Notes: generated by a model from the letters alone, not told the origin. DNA of 64,000 bases from Conus ventricosus (GCA_018398815.1 CM031595.1:52002994-52066993); one strand, 5' to 3'; counted from the stretch's first letter, positions 34,560 through 46,778 are shown. Program-made: numbers and translations.

Positions 34560-35659
34560 AAACAAGCGGTTTTCAGTTCTGGAAGGAGTCTTTTGAAGAG
34601 TGTGATGTGTGTTTTGTTTTACCGGAATTTCAAACAAGTTTAAGGAGGAGAATAGTACAGTACTGAATGCCATGACCAGAATTTTTAGTATTTTGTTTTC
34701 GCCTTTTCTTTTCTTTTTTTCTTCTTCTTTTTTTTTTCTTTCAATTATTGAATGACGATGCTGTTGTCAGTATTGACTGCCCCTTGAGATTGGCAGAAAC
34801 GATGGAACTCAGCCAGAGAGGATAAAGCATGTACGGATTGTGACATGAGCGTCGCAACAAAAAAACAAACAAAAAAAAATACTTCTTCGAATCGCTTAAA
34901 GGAAACCTGTTCTTTTTACTTTGTTTGTTTTTTTCCTTGTAATATGCCTGTTATTTGATTGTATTGAAAAGAATTCTCAAGCCAGACACATTTATCGAAC
35001 AAAGAAGCTGTACTTGGATTATTTTTATATTGTCAGTGGCTGGTTTCTTTTGTTTGGTGTGTGTTTACTTCTTGCGTTTAGTCGACAAGTTCACCGCTTA
35101 GTATCCAACATGACCCACACAGCAGTCAAAGGTAAACTAACAAAATCTGGGATAAATCCGGAATTTGTAACAGAATGGGAAGATGGCCTGGGAAGCGAAA
35201 TGGATCTTGGCCCTTGGTTCATACCTCGTTCCGGAGGGGAGGAGGATGGCACGGAGGGGAGAGAGGAGTGGGGTGGGGGAGAATTGGATGTGGTGATTTC
35301 CCCTTTACGTTAGGTCGTAAGTGGTAGTCTTATCGGATGAGATGATAAACATGGTGAGATTCTCCTATGGGCAGCGACATGCTAGCACGCGTCACAGAAC
35401 CCATGTCTACAAGGGAATTGTCCGTGGCAAAAATCTTTGTCAGTTTCTCTTTGGTAGGCAAACATAAGCATACGCAACGAGAGAAAGAGGAGAGAGGGGG
35501 GGGGGGGGGGGGGGTACGGTGCAAGGCTTTTCCTTTATCAAGTATAGGTACAGGCTTCATGTCATGGTAAGTTTCAGATGATCAGGCCACAGACAACACG
35601 TTGTCGTGGGTTTACATATACGAAAGTATCAAGTACAAAAGCAGAGACAGGGGTTCATC

Positions 35660-35660
<1 letters not shown>
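34560..35660. other. gene-free intron sequence
   Basis: T-rich at 34,690-34,750 and otherwise ordinary. A 130-codon plus-strand frame at 34,921 begins with hydrophobic residues but has no recognisable domain or splice context. I do not call it a gene. Confidence 0.35.
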
Positions 35661-35662
<2 letters not shown>

Positions 35663-35728
<66 letters not shown>

Positions 35729-35920
35729 CGTGCGTGCGTGTGTACGTGTGTGGACATAGCAGAAATACGAGAGAATAAAAAATCAAAACGAAATAATGTT
35801 TTAAAAAAATAACGCCCGGGACTAAAAAATCATGTTTTTGGTAAAGTGTCATTTTGTGCTTTGAAATTGCTCTAATTTCAGTTCACACACCAACACAGTC
35901 ACACTCACTCCATTTCAGTT

Positions 35921-35989
<69 letters not shown>

Positions 35990-35993
35990 TTCA

Positions 35994-36044
<51 letters not shown>

Positions 36045-36067
36045 ACACACACAGAACGCGCGAGCGC

Positions 36068-36160
<93 letters not shown>

Positions 36161-36163
36161 TCA
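35663..36163. repeat. (TG)n, (CT)n and (CA)n microsatellite cluster
   Basis: (TG)n at 35663-35727, (CT)n at 35920-35985 and (CA)n at 35995-36158 with a CGCA-rich core. TG and CA tracts on one strand can pair as an imperfect hairpin. Confidence 0.95.
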
Positions 36164-36554
36164 CCAAATGCTGCTGATTTGTAATCATCCATGCCACTTG
36201 CAAAGGTTGCAGCTTTGGCATAGGTCTGCGGGGCTGTTTGACTTTCTCGGTAAGAACCATCAAGAACTAGCGGCGGATCAGTCAGTGTGGCCATCACCGT
36301 GCTGGTGTAGGCTGTGCTGACATTTTGTGCACTGCCTTAGATAGGCTACTGAGGAGGATTGCTGTCACATCTAAACTCGGTCGACGGATTATTTGCACCA
36401 AGCCTTACAGATCCAGCATCCTCTACCCCTCCCACTACCCTTCTTCCACCCACCCTCTTCCCCTCCGCTCCCTTCTTCCTTCTCCCGTCTCCTCCACCTT
36501 TCGTTCCACCTGCTCGTCATCCCCCATCCATCCACACACCCCTTCCCAACCCCC

Positions 36555-36558
<4 letters not shown>

Positions 36559-36618
<60 letters not shown>

Positions 36619-36721
36619 CTCTCTCTCCTTCTGAAGTTGAAAAAAAGAAAGAAAAGGAAAACACACGCACGCACGCACGCCACGCGCACGCACGCGCACA
36701 CACACACACACACACACACAC

Positions 36722-36763
<42 letters not shown>
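36559..36763. repeat. (CT)n and (CA)n/(CGCA)n microsatellites
   Basis: (CT)n at 36559-36627 and CA/CGCA repeats at 36661-36763, repeating the CT-then-CA arrangement seen 640 bp upstream. Confidence 0.95.
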
Positions 36764-37137
36764 AAATGATCGTTTGGGAAAATCGTTGATGGTTAAATAT
36801 TCCCTCCACGAACAGAAACAGAAAATCACAAGTCTCTATTCATTGGGTGCCGATGTAAATGCAAACCTAGTATGCCCAAAGTTGAATTATTTTTCCCCTG
36901 AATGGAAGGTCGAGTCGGGGGTATTTGGAGGTGAAGGGGAGAGAGAAGGAATAGTGAGGATAGTGGAGGTAAAGGGACACTAACGCCTTGTTCATGATGT
37001 GAACACTGACAGGGAGAAATCCAAATGCTGCTTTAATTGATGATCCTTGATTGTCCGTGCGACATGGAAACATGATTAATGAGGCAAAAGGCGACAAACC
37101 AACATAAATGTTGAATGGTTTCTCAGCGCAACTTTGA

Positions 37138-37395
37138 ATGATGGCGATGATGATTATGAAGATGATGATCATGATCATGATAATGATGTCTGCGGCAAAG
37201 TCCAAGCAAATACTTGACGTCTCCCAACAAGGTAACAACGGTCAATCGAGGTTACGATGGAATTCATACAATGGAAATAAACTGGTGTCTCAGTTTATGA
37301 TGATAATGATGATGATGACAACGACAACGACGATGACAATGACGTCGACGACGACGACGGTGATGATGATGATGACGATGATGATAAATGAGTAA
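37138..37395. repeat. GAT/GAC trinucleotide-rich stretches
   Basis: Imperfect ATG/GAT/GAC repeats at 37138-37190 and 37296-37390, on the exon 4 side of the intron. Confidence 0.85.
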
Positions 37396-37527
37396 TGAAA
37401 TAGTAGCGCCAAAAAAAACAATAACTTACAAACAACACAAACACAATGGATGAAAACGAGTCTGGTACCATCGACGAAGAACTGATCCGGACTCTGCTGC
37501 TTGTGCTGCTGCTGCTGCTGCTTACAG

Positions 37528-37671
37528 ATGGGCTGCATAGACCCCGGCACCAACCAGATTCAGGGCGACGTGCTGTGGCAGTTCGCCCGATCCAGCGTGG
37601 GCATGGGTATGGAGAGAGGGCTCCTCCACTGCCTGACCCGTTTCGGCGCGCAACCCCAACGGAGAATCAAC
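37528..37671 (+). CDS. ankyrin-repeat gene, exon 4
   Basis: 48 codons, phase 0 at both ends. The acceptor is a (CTG)n-containing tract ending TGCTTACAG (37527) and the donor is AAC|GTGAGT (37672). It encodes MGCIDPGTNQIQGDVLWQFA, then RSSVGMGMERGLLHCLTRFG and AQPQRRIN. The GLLHCLTRFGA part resembles the second half of an ankyrin unit (LLxxLLxxGA). The remainder is not a named domain to me. It joins exon 3 (GADIEK) and exon 5 (GQFALNV) without frame change. Confidence 0.85.
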
Positions 37672-37712
37672 GTGAGTCCGCGACTCTGCTCCCCGAGCAT
37701 TTCGTTTGACCA

Positions 37713-37785
37713 CGTCATGTGTCATCGAATCACGTTTCATTGAATCACATTTAATCGATTCACGTTCCATCGATTCACGTTTCAT
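37713..37785. repeat. ~15-bp tandem repeat after the exon 4 donor
   Basis: About five units of the type CATCGAATCACGTTT, starting about 42 bp downstream of the exon 4 donor. A similar sequence follows exon 6. Confidence 0.8.
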
Positions 37786-37789
37786 GCTG

Positions 37790-38800
37790 AAAATCGCGGT
37801 TCTTTATTATACGTTTCTATCTGTCAAGTTTGATTTAATCTAGACCCAAAGTTATATTTCAAGTTTGAATCGTTATAGGGCAGCCGACCCGCCCGGTACT
37901 ACCATTTCAAGGCTCGGTCAAACTCGCGCAAGGAAAAAAAAAGTCACATCACAAAACGAGTCAGACCATAGAACAAACACCGTATCCTGAAAAAGAAACA
38001 AACTAGAAAATGCGGTTCTGACATAGTAGCATGACTACTGACAATTTAAAGCTTTACATCAGGCCGTGTTGAGAGCGTCAGGCATTCCACTTAGTTTTAC
38101 ACTGCCAGATTTAAAGAAAAAGTTATATATAAATTAAAAAAAAGAATAAAACAAAAATTTCAGTGCAAAGTAGGCCTAAATGAATAAATAAATTGAACAG
38201 TCAAAACCACCAACACCCAATAAGCATATTGCACATTTTCGGTTTATTGGTAAAACCTTTGTCAAGCATAAAAAACCAAGGGCCCACTAAATGACAGCCC
38301 AAAGCACAGCATTTATATTCTAAGACTGATCATCTCTCACTCACAATTCACCTGAATTCCCACTCACTGCTTTAAAATCCTAACAGAAGCCTACCAGAAT
38401 TAAAGAAAGAAAAAGCAGCAATGAGCTTATGTGAAATAAAAACATGGGGCGGTCAGTCAAGACCTTAAAAAACAAACGGAAATGAGTTCAAGCTCACACT
38501 GGTGCCTCTAAGATACCCGACAACACCCTCTCCCTAACTCCATCATTTTTAAAATGCATCTTGTGCTTACAATAAGGTAGTGGAAAACACATTTATGAAT
38601 TTCACATGCAAATGGTACTGTTGTATAGACTCGCATGACATTCAACTGAAAAGTCTTATCTCTCACTTCCCCCACCATCCTCCCTCACCATTAACTCTCA
38701 TTCCCACCATACAATCCCTACCCATCCTTTCTATATGTCTATACTTGCGTTTGTGTGTGATCCTTTCTATATGTCTATACTTGCGTTTGTGTGTGAATAC
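37790..38800. other. gene-free intron sequence
   Basis: Ordinary to A-rich sequence with no recognisable element. A 36-bp direct repeat (ATCCTTTCTATATGTCTATA and following) occurs twice at about 38,723-38,797. Confidence 0.4.
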
Positions 38801-38814
38801 TTGCGTGTGTGCGT

Positions 38815-38884
38815 TCATACATGCATGCGTGTATGTGTGTGTGTGTGTGAGTGAGTGAATGAGTGTGTGTGAGTGAGCATTGTG

Positions 38885-38924
<40 letters not shown>

Positions 38925-38985
38925 TGTGTGTTGTGTTTGCGTGCATGTGTGTGCGTGTGTGAGTGACTCTGTGTGTGTGTGTGTG

Positions 38986-39016
<31 letters not shown>

Positions 39017-39066
39017 CCTAAATGTGTGTGTGTGTGTGTGTGTATGTGTGTGTGTGCGTGCGTGCT

Positions 39067-39110
<44 letters not shown>

Positions 39111-39120
39111 CGCGCGCGCA
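38815..39120. repeat. (TG)n-rich block ending in (GC)n
   Basis: Interrupted TG repeats end in (CG)n at 39100-39120, a potential Z-DNA former, directly downstream of the Penelope-like element's 3' end. Confidence 0.95.
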
Positions 39121-39165
39121 TGTGTCTGTTACATGTAAGTAAGAAGTGTGGTACCCTACATTCAG

Positions 39166-41903
39166 CTAGTCCCAGACATTGAGGCCATTGGGGTAGTTTG
39201 TCCTAATCTTATGCCGCCAGTACCTTTCACGTGTTCTTCTCTGTCTGGTATCAAGTGTTTTCATCAGTTCAATAGGAGTGACACGGAGATCCTCCTCACT
39301 ATGTCCACTGCTTTGAAAATGTTGGCTACTAAAGTTTCCCTGCATGTTAAATCAGTCCTACCAACACTCTGTGTTTGGGTTCTAATGTTATGAATTTTGT
39401 TGTCTGTTTTTTTAATGTTCGATCTGTGGCCATGGAATCGCCTGGACAGGGTCTGGCTTGTTTCTCCGACATATTGAACATCTTTACACCTAGCACAGTC
39501 CACTAAGTAAATTAGATTAGAGCTTTTGCAGCCATAGCATCTCTGATGTGGAAAGTCTGCCCTGTTCTAACACTTGTGAATGTAGATGTCTCTTGAAGAT
39601 GTTTCTGACAAAGAACACATCTGCTGGCGGTACACTTGTATACTCCTGGTGATCTGTCATTTTGTTTATGAGTGTTGACTTGTGGTGGCTTGGATGGCAT
39701 CAGAATTTTCCTAAGATTGTTACAGTTTCTTTCCCCTACCATTGGTGACTGCGGCATGGCTTTCTGCATTCTACGGCTTCTGTGAAGGTCGGGCATCATG
39801 TCTTTGAGCCATCCTCCTATGTCTGGATGAGAGGGGTTGTGGGTTATTATGAAGGGAACCCTCTCGTTGTTTTTCTTGATTTTGTATTGGAGGGTTTGTT
39901 CTCTTGGAAGAGCTGTGACCTTTGTGGTGGCCTCCTGTATCAGTTTCTCTGGGTATCCTCGCCTCTGCAGCTTCTTCTTGAGGTCACTGCATCGTTGATG
40001 GTAAGTTTCCTCCTCTGAACAGATCCTGCGTATACGCAGGCACTGTCCGTAGGGGATTCCTCTCGTACAGTGGCGAGGATGGCAGGAATGGAACGACAGG
40101 TACATGTTTGCATCTGTGGGCTTTACATACAGGTCTGTAGTGATCTGTCCATGTTTTATGCTCATGTTCACATCAAGGTAAGGCACATTGGATCTCCCAT
40201 AATGGCTCGTGAATTTGATGGTATCATGTTGAGCATTCAGCCAGCATAAGAATTGTTGTAGGTTCTCCTCCCCGTGTTCCCAGAGCATCAGAATATCATC
40301 TATGAATCTGCGCCAACAGTTGCTTCTTAAACGCCAGGGAGATTTGGACAGGAGACGCCTCTCAAGATGTCCCATGAAAATTTTGGCTATGGTCGGGGCC
40401 ATTGGCGTGCCCATTGCAGTGCCATGGATTTGTCTGAACATCTCTCCGTCAAATTCAAAGTAGTTGTTTTGTAAAATATGTTCTACAATCTGTGTTAAAA
40501 GTGAAAGTTTGGGGATATTGTCCGTCTGGTATCCAGGGTCTTTCAGAATCTCTCTAAGGGATGTGGATACTTCCTCATGAGGGATGTTTGGGTACAGACC
40601 CACAACATCAATTGTTACAATGAATGTTTCATCATTCAATGACGGCATGGAGTTGTTCCATTCTCTTATAGTCTGAAGGAGATGGGTCGTGTCCTTCAAG
40701 TAGGATGGTAGTTGTTCACTACTGGCTGTAGCCAGTGATCCACAAGCCTTGAAAGCCGTTCTGTGGGACCACCCACTCCTGACACGATGGGTCGTCCTGG
40801 AGGGTTGTCCAAATCTTTGTGTACTTTGGGGAGATGATAGAATACCCCTGTTCTTACGTTGGTGAGGTCTGTCAGACCCAGTCATATGTTTTCCTGTCTA
40901 TGGCACCATCGTCTAGGAGCTTCTGCATAAATTCATTTGATTTCTTGGCTATTTCCACAGTGGGGTCTTTCCTCTGTCGCTCGTAATGGTCACCGTTGTT
41001 TAGCTGCCTCAGTGCTTCCTTCTTGTATTTACAAAAATCCTGAATAACTACCCCTCCCCCTTTGTCTGCTGGTGAAATTCGGATCTCTCTTTTGGTTACC
41101 AGATTTTCAGTTGCTGAAGGCCTATTCGGCTTTTTTTGTCCAAATTCTGGTGTGCAGGGGTAGTGGGTGTGAAGGCCATTACTTTGGAGAGGAATGTAGA
41201 GCAGTAGGCATCCAGGGCTTCGTCTCGTCCTTTCGGGGGTTCATAAAAAGTCTTTTTGTAAAATTTCAACTTGTGTGGCTTTTGAGCTGGAGCGTTTTCG
41301 TCGTACCAATATTCTTTCAATCGGATTTTGCGGAGTCCCTCTTTGGTGTCGTCAAATAATTGCACTTCATCATAGGAGGTGGGAGTGGGACAGAACTTGG
41401 GTCCGTATGAAAGAAGTTGTGTTTGTTCCTTGGTAAGTGTATGGGAAGACAGGTTGATCACTTGGATGGTTCTGGGACCACCTCAGGCTTCGTTTTCCTT
41501 CTGAAGTGTCTGTTCTTCTTGGTAGAAGTGGCATTATGTGGAGAAGAGTTTGTCGGAAGTTTGGAAACCTCACCCGCCAATTTCACCAGTGTTGTCAGTT
41601 TCCTTCTTTTTGTGACTTTACACTGCAGTTTAATTCTGCTCTCTTTTCGCTGGCGTGTTGCTTGGAAATCCAAGTAGAGTTCATCAGTAAGTGTGTTACG
41701 GAGTATGTTGTTGTTCTTTTGCAGCTCCTGTTGGATTTCTTTGCTGCCCCCTTGTAAAAGTCCTTGCAGATGCGTAAAATGGAAGTTTCTGCTGAGTTCA
41801 AAACTTTCTTGATTCTATCAGTCAGGTTAGTGTCAGGTGGAAGCGCCGTGAATCCAAAGGAAATCTTCATTCCTTGGGTAGAGTTTGTTCCTAACACACT
41901 CAC
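39166..41903 (-). mobile_element. Penelope-like element with GIY-YIG endonuclease, frameshifted
   Basis: Minus strand, near full length for a PLE coding region but split by several single-base shifts (about 41,600, 41,460, 40,870, 40,705, 39,545 and 39,315). Motifs in order: NLSSHTLTKEQ (41,455); RISPADKGGGVVI (RT1); GVFYHLPKVHK and PGRPIVSG; LPSYLKDTTHL; TIDVVGLYPNIPHEE (motif A, catalytic Asp); GTAMGTPMAPTIAKIF (motif B); FIDDIL at 40291-40306 (catalytic Asp-Asp); VPYLDV; a CTASRCVLC zinc-finger start; [18 protein letters not shown]; then [17 protein letters not shown] (GIY-YIG core) and the terminal [10 protein letters not shown] before a TAG at 39168. It copies itself by target-primed reverse transcription. 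Too damaged to be active. It sits inside an intron of the ankyrin gene in antisense orientation. Confidence 0.92.
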
Positions 41904-41939
41904 TAAGAAAGTCTTGATGTGATAAATTGAACAGAAAAA

Positions 41940-42660
41940 ATATAGATCATTTCATCATTTCTAATGGTAGCATTACTATTGTCATCATCAGCATCATGGT
42001 CATTCTCATTTGATAATGCACCGTGCAGTCAGTTCGTTATTATCATTATCAGTTGGTGGTAATAGCGTCAGCGTCATCACCATCATCAGTTGCACTTTTA
42101 TTAGCCTACTTGTATTGGTGGTGATTGTGGCAGTCACGGTATTAATAGCACTATCTTCATCGTCATCTTTACCGCAATGAACCTTGCAGAGTCAGCCTGT
42201 ATTAGGCTCCAGTTATCATCATCATCGCTGCTGCTGCTGCTACTACTACTACTACTACTACTACATACTACTACTACTACTACTACTAACTACTATACTA
42301 CTACTCACTACTGTTGTTGCTGCTGCTGCTGCAACTGCTACAACAACAACTACTACTACCACTACTATTGTTATTATTAATATTATCATTATCATTATTA
42401 TTTGTTTTGTAGTGGTGGTGGTGTGGTGGTTGCTGTTGCAGTTGCATTGCCATCGTCATCAGAGTCATTATCATCTTTGTCATTCTTCCACCTCTTCTTC
42501 TTCAGATCATGATTATTGAGGTGTTGGTGGTGGCAGCAGTAGTGGTAGCATCATCATCATCATCATCGTCGTCGCCGTCGTCGTCATCGTCATCGTTATC
42601 GTCGTCGTCATCATCATCATCATCGTTATCGTGCTCACCAAGACGACTAACGTGATGACC
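41940..42660. repeat. trinucleotide-rich intron (GCT, ACT, ATC, CGT)
   Basis: (GCT)n and (ACT)n at 42222-42360 and (ATC)n/(CGT)n at 42544-42635. They end close to the exon 5 acceptor. No separate gene. Confidence 0.9.
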
Positions 42661-42666
42661 TGGCAG

Positions 42667-42870
42667 GGTCAGTTCGCCCTGAACGTGTACCTGGACACGC
42701 TGTGCGACCGCATGAAGAGCGACATGAGCAACGCCCAGACCGTGCTGACCAAGCGGGAGCGGGACGTGGACCAGATGGTCAGCCTCATGTGCTTCTTCAT
42801 GGCGCCCTGGCACATCAAGGCCGTGTGGGAACTCTTCAGCTACCACCACAAGAAGTGCACCGGCGAGGCG
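42667..42870 (+). CDS. ankyrin-repeat gene, exon 5
   Basis: 68 codons, phase 0 at both ends. The acceptor is GACCTGGCAG (42666). The donor is GCG|GTGTGT, formed by the first unit of a (GT)n microsatellite at 42871. The encoded segment is predicted mainly helical: GQFALNVYLDTLCDRMK, SNAQTVLTKRERDVDQMV, then FFMAPWHIKAVWELFSYHHK. I recognise no named domain; it may be a degenerate helical bundle leading into the SOCS-box-like end. No stop or shift. Confidence 0.85.
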
Positions 42871-43071
42871 GTGTGTGTGTGTGTGTGTGTGTAGTGGATG
42901 GATGGATGTGTGTTTGTGTGTGTATGAGTGTTGTGTATGTGAGTGAGTGAGTGTTTGTGCGTGTTGTGTACGTGTAGTAGTAGTTTCATTTTACATCTGT
43001 TCACAAAATGATGTGACATTAGACGAGTGTGTGTGTGTGCGCGTGCATGTGTGTGTATGCGTGTGTGTTTA

Positions 43072-43136
<65 letters not shown>
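42871..43136. repeat. (GT)n microsatellites beginning at the exon 5 donor
   Basis: (GT)n at 42871-42891 starts at the very splice donor. Related interrupted repeats continue to a long (TG)n at 43076-43132. Confidence 0.95.
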
Positions 43137-43141
<5 letters not shown>

Positions 43142-43832
43142 GTATGCGTGCGTGTTGGGAAGAGGGGGGGGGGGGGTAGCGTGCATGTGTATGAGCGCGT
43201 GTGATGGGGAGGGGGGAGGGAAAGGGTGGTGCGTGGAAGTGCGGTAATGGGCGTGTATGTGTGCGTACGAGGTTTGGTTCACTGTGTGTGAAGGGAGATT
43301 TTTTTTTTTTCACGTAAACCAAATAGTTTTTAAAAGACAAAACACGGTGGCGATGCATTATTCTTCAAAAACTAAACCAAAAAGCCGATGATCGGATGAA
43401 TTAGACGAGGTCAACTGCTTGTGCAGCCTAAGACAGCAGACAAAGAGTTGCCAACGTTTAAATCACGTGTGCGCACGCGCATATGCGAGAGCGCGCGTGC
43501 CCGTGCGGGTCTGTCCGCAATCTTATCAGATACATGTCGCCAAATAGGTTGGAAGACTTAGACGTCTCTTCTAATCCAACGTTAAATGGAAGTAGTTAAA
43601 GATTGGATATCGCGTCTGTTCAGTCAACGTCTTACATGCATGCTTGATCTCCCCGTGTGCATATGTTCGAGGGGACAAGACAGGTGGAATGGGGAGGGGG
43701 TGGAAGAGAAGCACAAAAATGGAACAGAAACGAGAATTATATATGCAACGTGACGTCCATCCCACTTGGGAAGACTAGGGGCCCAAGGGAGGGCCGAGAG
43801 AGATGAGAAATGGAGATGAACAGCAGAGCTGT

Positions 43833-44377
43833 TCACTTCTTGGCGGGCTTCTTGGCAGCAGCCTTCTTCGGGGTCTTGGGCTTCTTCGGCTTGGCGCCTT
43901 CTTGGCTGGAGACTTGGCCACCTTCTTGGGCTTGGCCACCTTTGTTGCAGACTTGGGCTTTTTGGCAGCAGCCTTCTTGGGAGCCTTGGTCTTCTTGGCG
44001 GCAGGCTTCTTGGGTTTCTTGGCAGCAGCCTTGGGCTTCTTGGCCTTCTTGGGTTTGGCAGACACTTTCTTCTCTCCCAGACGGAAAGAGCCAGAAGCTC
44101 CGGTCCCTTTGGCCTGTTTGAGAGTACCGGCCTTGACCCCGGCCTTAAGGGCGGACTTGACACGGGCGTTGATCTTGGTGACCTCGGTGCCCACCTTGTA
44201 GTTGGCCATGATGTACTTGAGGATGGCCTGGCGGGACGAACCGCCCCGTTCCTTCAGAGAGGTGACGGCAGCGGCGATCATGACGTTGTACTTGGGATGC
44301 TGCGCAGGCTTTGCCAACTTCTTTGGCTTCGCGGCCTTCTTGGCAGGAGCAGGGGCAGCTGGAGCGGCGTCAGACAT
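43833..44377 (-). CDS. linker histone H1, second gene, one frameshift near the C-terminus
   Basis: A single exon, read as about 181 residues if one missing base is allowed. MSDAAPAAP starts at the ATG at 44377. The winged-helix domain is at ~26-100 ([44 protein letters not shown]). A K/A/P tail follows. At about residue 161 (near 43,895) the frame shifts. The natural ending, [12 protein letters not shown] plus TGA at 43835-43833, lies in another frame, whereas the uninterrupted frame runs into an implausible arginine-rich end. A sequencing error is the simplest explanation because the alternative frame restores a typical H1 tail. It has a TATA box and an H1 box upstream and no obvious canonical 3' stem-loop. 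It lies in an intron of the ankyrin gene, on the opposite strand. Confidence 0.88.
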
Positions 44378-44497
44378 GGTGCGAGAAAGGGAAGCTGAAA
44401 CGGTACACAGCAACGTGTTGGTGAAGACGAGCGACGTTACGATCTCTTTGGTGGCGAGCCGACAAAGTGAATGATGCTTTCCTCGCGGCCGTGATCG

Positions 44498-44505
44498 TAT
44501 TTATA
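44498..44505 (-). promoter_or_regulatory. TATA box of the second H1 gene
   Basis: TATAAATA on the minus strand, about 121 bp upstream of the H1 ATG. It is spaced about 80 bp from the H1 box, which is the classic order for H1 promoters. Confidence 0.6.
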
Positions 44506-44583
44506 ACACACAACCGAGCCGCAAAGCCAGCAGCGCGGGGCTGCACGCAAATCGGCGCTCGCGAGGCCTCTACAGGGCAAATT

Positions 44584-44590
44584 TGTGTTT
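44584..44590 (-). promoter_or_regulatory. H1-box motif AAACACA
   Basis: AAACACA on the minus strand, about 207 bp upstream of the second H1 ATG. The first H1 gene has the same heptamer about 205 bp upstream. Confidence 0.6.
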
Positions 44591-44699
44591 GTTGACGTTT
44601 GTTTCAGAGCTGTTATTTTAAAATCAACACAAAGAACGGCCGCATGTCGCATATCAATGAAATCTTCAATAAACAAGCAACATTTTCGTATATTTAGTT

Positions 44700-45830
44700 T
44701 TCATTATTTCATTTCTGCCGAAAAGAAATCTGTAAATTAAGCCGTTGTTTGGGGCCCGCTGAAACGAGTTCAACGAACAAAATTATTGATTTCGTCCATA
44801 ACTTTTGTACAAATCTGTGAATATGTGTCACGAAAAAATTTGTGAGACACTCGTCTACACGTCTGAGCAATTTGTTTGTCTCTAAGAGCTACGTGTGGGG
44901 AATTTGAAGTAGTTTTCTGACCAGCACAAAACACATGTTGAGGACTGCCTTCCATTGTCCCAGCCCTCTCTTTATGTTAAGTAAATTTTCAGCCCTAGCT
45001 TTTGCCTACGTATGGCGGCGATCACTCGATTCTGTAGCATAGAAAAATTCATCAAGGTTTAAGAAATAGTAATCACTGTTGTTCTTGTTCAAACATAGGA
45101 GTTTACTGTATGATTTCAGAAATGTTCTTTGTGCTATTTGCGACTCTGTCTATGCCAGATTCACAATGGCGGCGTTCTCTTGTAACGCACAGCGTTGTAA
45201 TTTTTCGTCTCGTACACACTTTCAGCGAAACCATGGTCAATATGTCACAGAATAAAACACACGTAAAACGTAATATTGTAGCTGATTATATATTTTTAGG
45301 AGCAGTGTGTTGAGGAAGAGGCGTCAGAAACTGCATTGCTAGTCTGGTCAAAGTCTACAGCGAACAACTAATCGACTGGGTGACGTGTTCTATGTTACTT
45401 TAGTTAAATAAGATGTTGATCGGTGAGAAAACATGTACGTTAGTTCAGCCATATAACATTCCCACAGGTATAAAAACTGACATTATATAAAGCATCGGCA
45501 AACGGCAGTTAAACTGCCTGTGTATACGGCTGTTGATGGCATTTCAAACCAAAAAGGCGGCCGTTTGGGACGACTGACAGGCGAATCGCAAACAGACGCC
45601 AGCAAGATTCAGATACTTTGTTTTGTGGTTAGCAAGCATCAATGCCCGTGTTCGGGTGGTTACTAGAAACCTACTGTATTTGAACATATAGTCATTATAT
45701 TTTATATACGACAGCAGTACGTGATGTGGATCTAGGGGAAAGATGTAGGAGAGAGGGAGGAATCTGGGTCAGTTGATCAAACATGGCGCATTTCGTGTGT
45801 GTGTCGATCTCGCCAGCAGGCGTACTTTTC
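44700..45830. other. gene-free intron sequence
   Basis: Ordinary sequence upstream of the second H1 promoter. No exon, element or RNA gene is recognised. Confidence 0.4.
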
Positions 45831-45835
45831 TCTTG

Positions 45836-46156
45836 GGTGTGTGTGTGTGTGAGTGTGTGTGTTGAAATAGCATCTTGGAGGCGCTAAGCTTTTAACCATT
45901 TTAAGCACGCTTTTTTTTTCTTTTTTGTTGTTGTCCGTTTTGGAGAGTTTTATGTAGCGAAATCCCACCTGGGAGTTGGACAGTAAGCTATGTAAACCAT
46001 CCACCGATTTGTAGCAAGGCCTATGCCTGCCTGTCCTCCTCCACCACACCACTCCCTTCCTTCCCCCACCCTCTTGCACAAGCGCGCACACACGCACGCA
46101 CGCACACATACGCGCGCGCGCGCACGCAAGCACACACACACACATACACACACACG
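45836..46156. repeat. (TG)n and (CA)n/(CG)n microsatellites
   Basis: Short (TG)n at 45836-45862 and CA/CGCA repeats at 46082-46156. A further (TG)n lies at 46494-46550, and the sequence between is C-rich. Confidence 0.9.
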
Positions 46157-46778
46157 CGCGCTACCCCCAGTCGTTTTTCTCACCCATCCTTCCATAAATT
46201 TGAAATAACCAAAACCGCCCCATTCCATGGTCTGATTCCACCATAACTGGGTGCGAAGGCCTGCACATCCGGAGTAATCCCCCGAGTTTGGCTTATTCCC
46301 CACCCCACCCCCCACCCCTTCCCTTTCTGGCATCCGTCCTTCCTACTCTCGCCCCCTCCTCCCTCCTCCTTCTGCCCTATCTCCTCCCCCAGCTTGCGAT
46401 GTCATCAACTGCCGAGTTTATCGCAATAATGTCTGTGTATTTGTGACAGTGTTAGTACTGGTTTGTATCTGATTTAAATGTCATTTCACATGGTTGTGTG
46501 TGTGTGTGTGTGTGTGTGTGTGAGTGTGGTGAGTGTGTGTGTGTGTGTGTACCTCCGAGCAAAGACGAACTATCTTTGCTCCGAGCCATCGCACAGCCGG
46601 AGAACGAATTCTTCACGCATTGTGTGCAATAAGCTGTATACAATGTCAGTCACATTTTACGGCGATTGGAGCCTCTTCGCCAGTCTACAAGGACTTTTTT
46701 TTTTAATCTTGTTAGACGAAAGTAATCTGGATTTGTGATAAGTTTCAAAACGGAGTGACTGAGGGCGGAAAATGAAGC

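Noticed and set aside
35905..36297. Minus-strand frame starting [16 protein letters not shown]
   Set aside because: About 45 residues look protein-like, but the frame then enters (TG)n. There is no donor before the repeat and no known domain.
36800..36880. Possible extra ankyrin exon (SLYSLGADVNANLV)
   Set aside because: GADVNA is the classic ankyrin loop tip, but the rest of the unit and a usable donor are missing, and exons 3 and 4 already join in phase without it.
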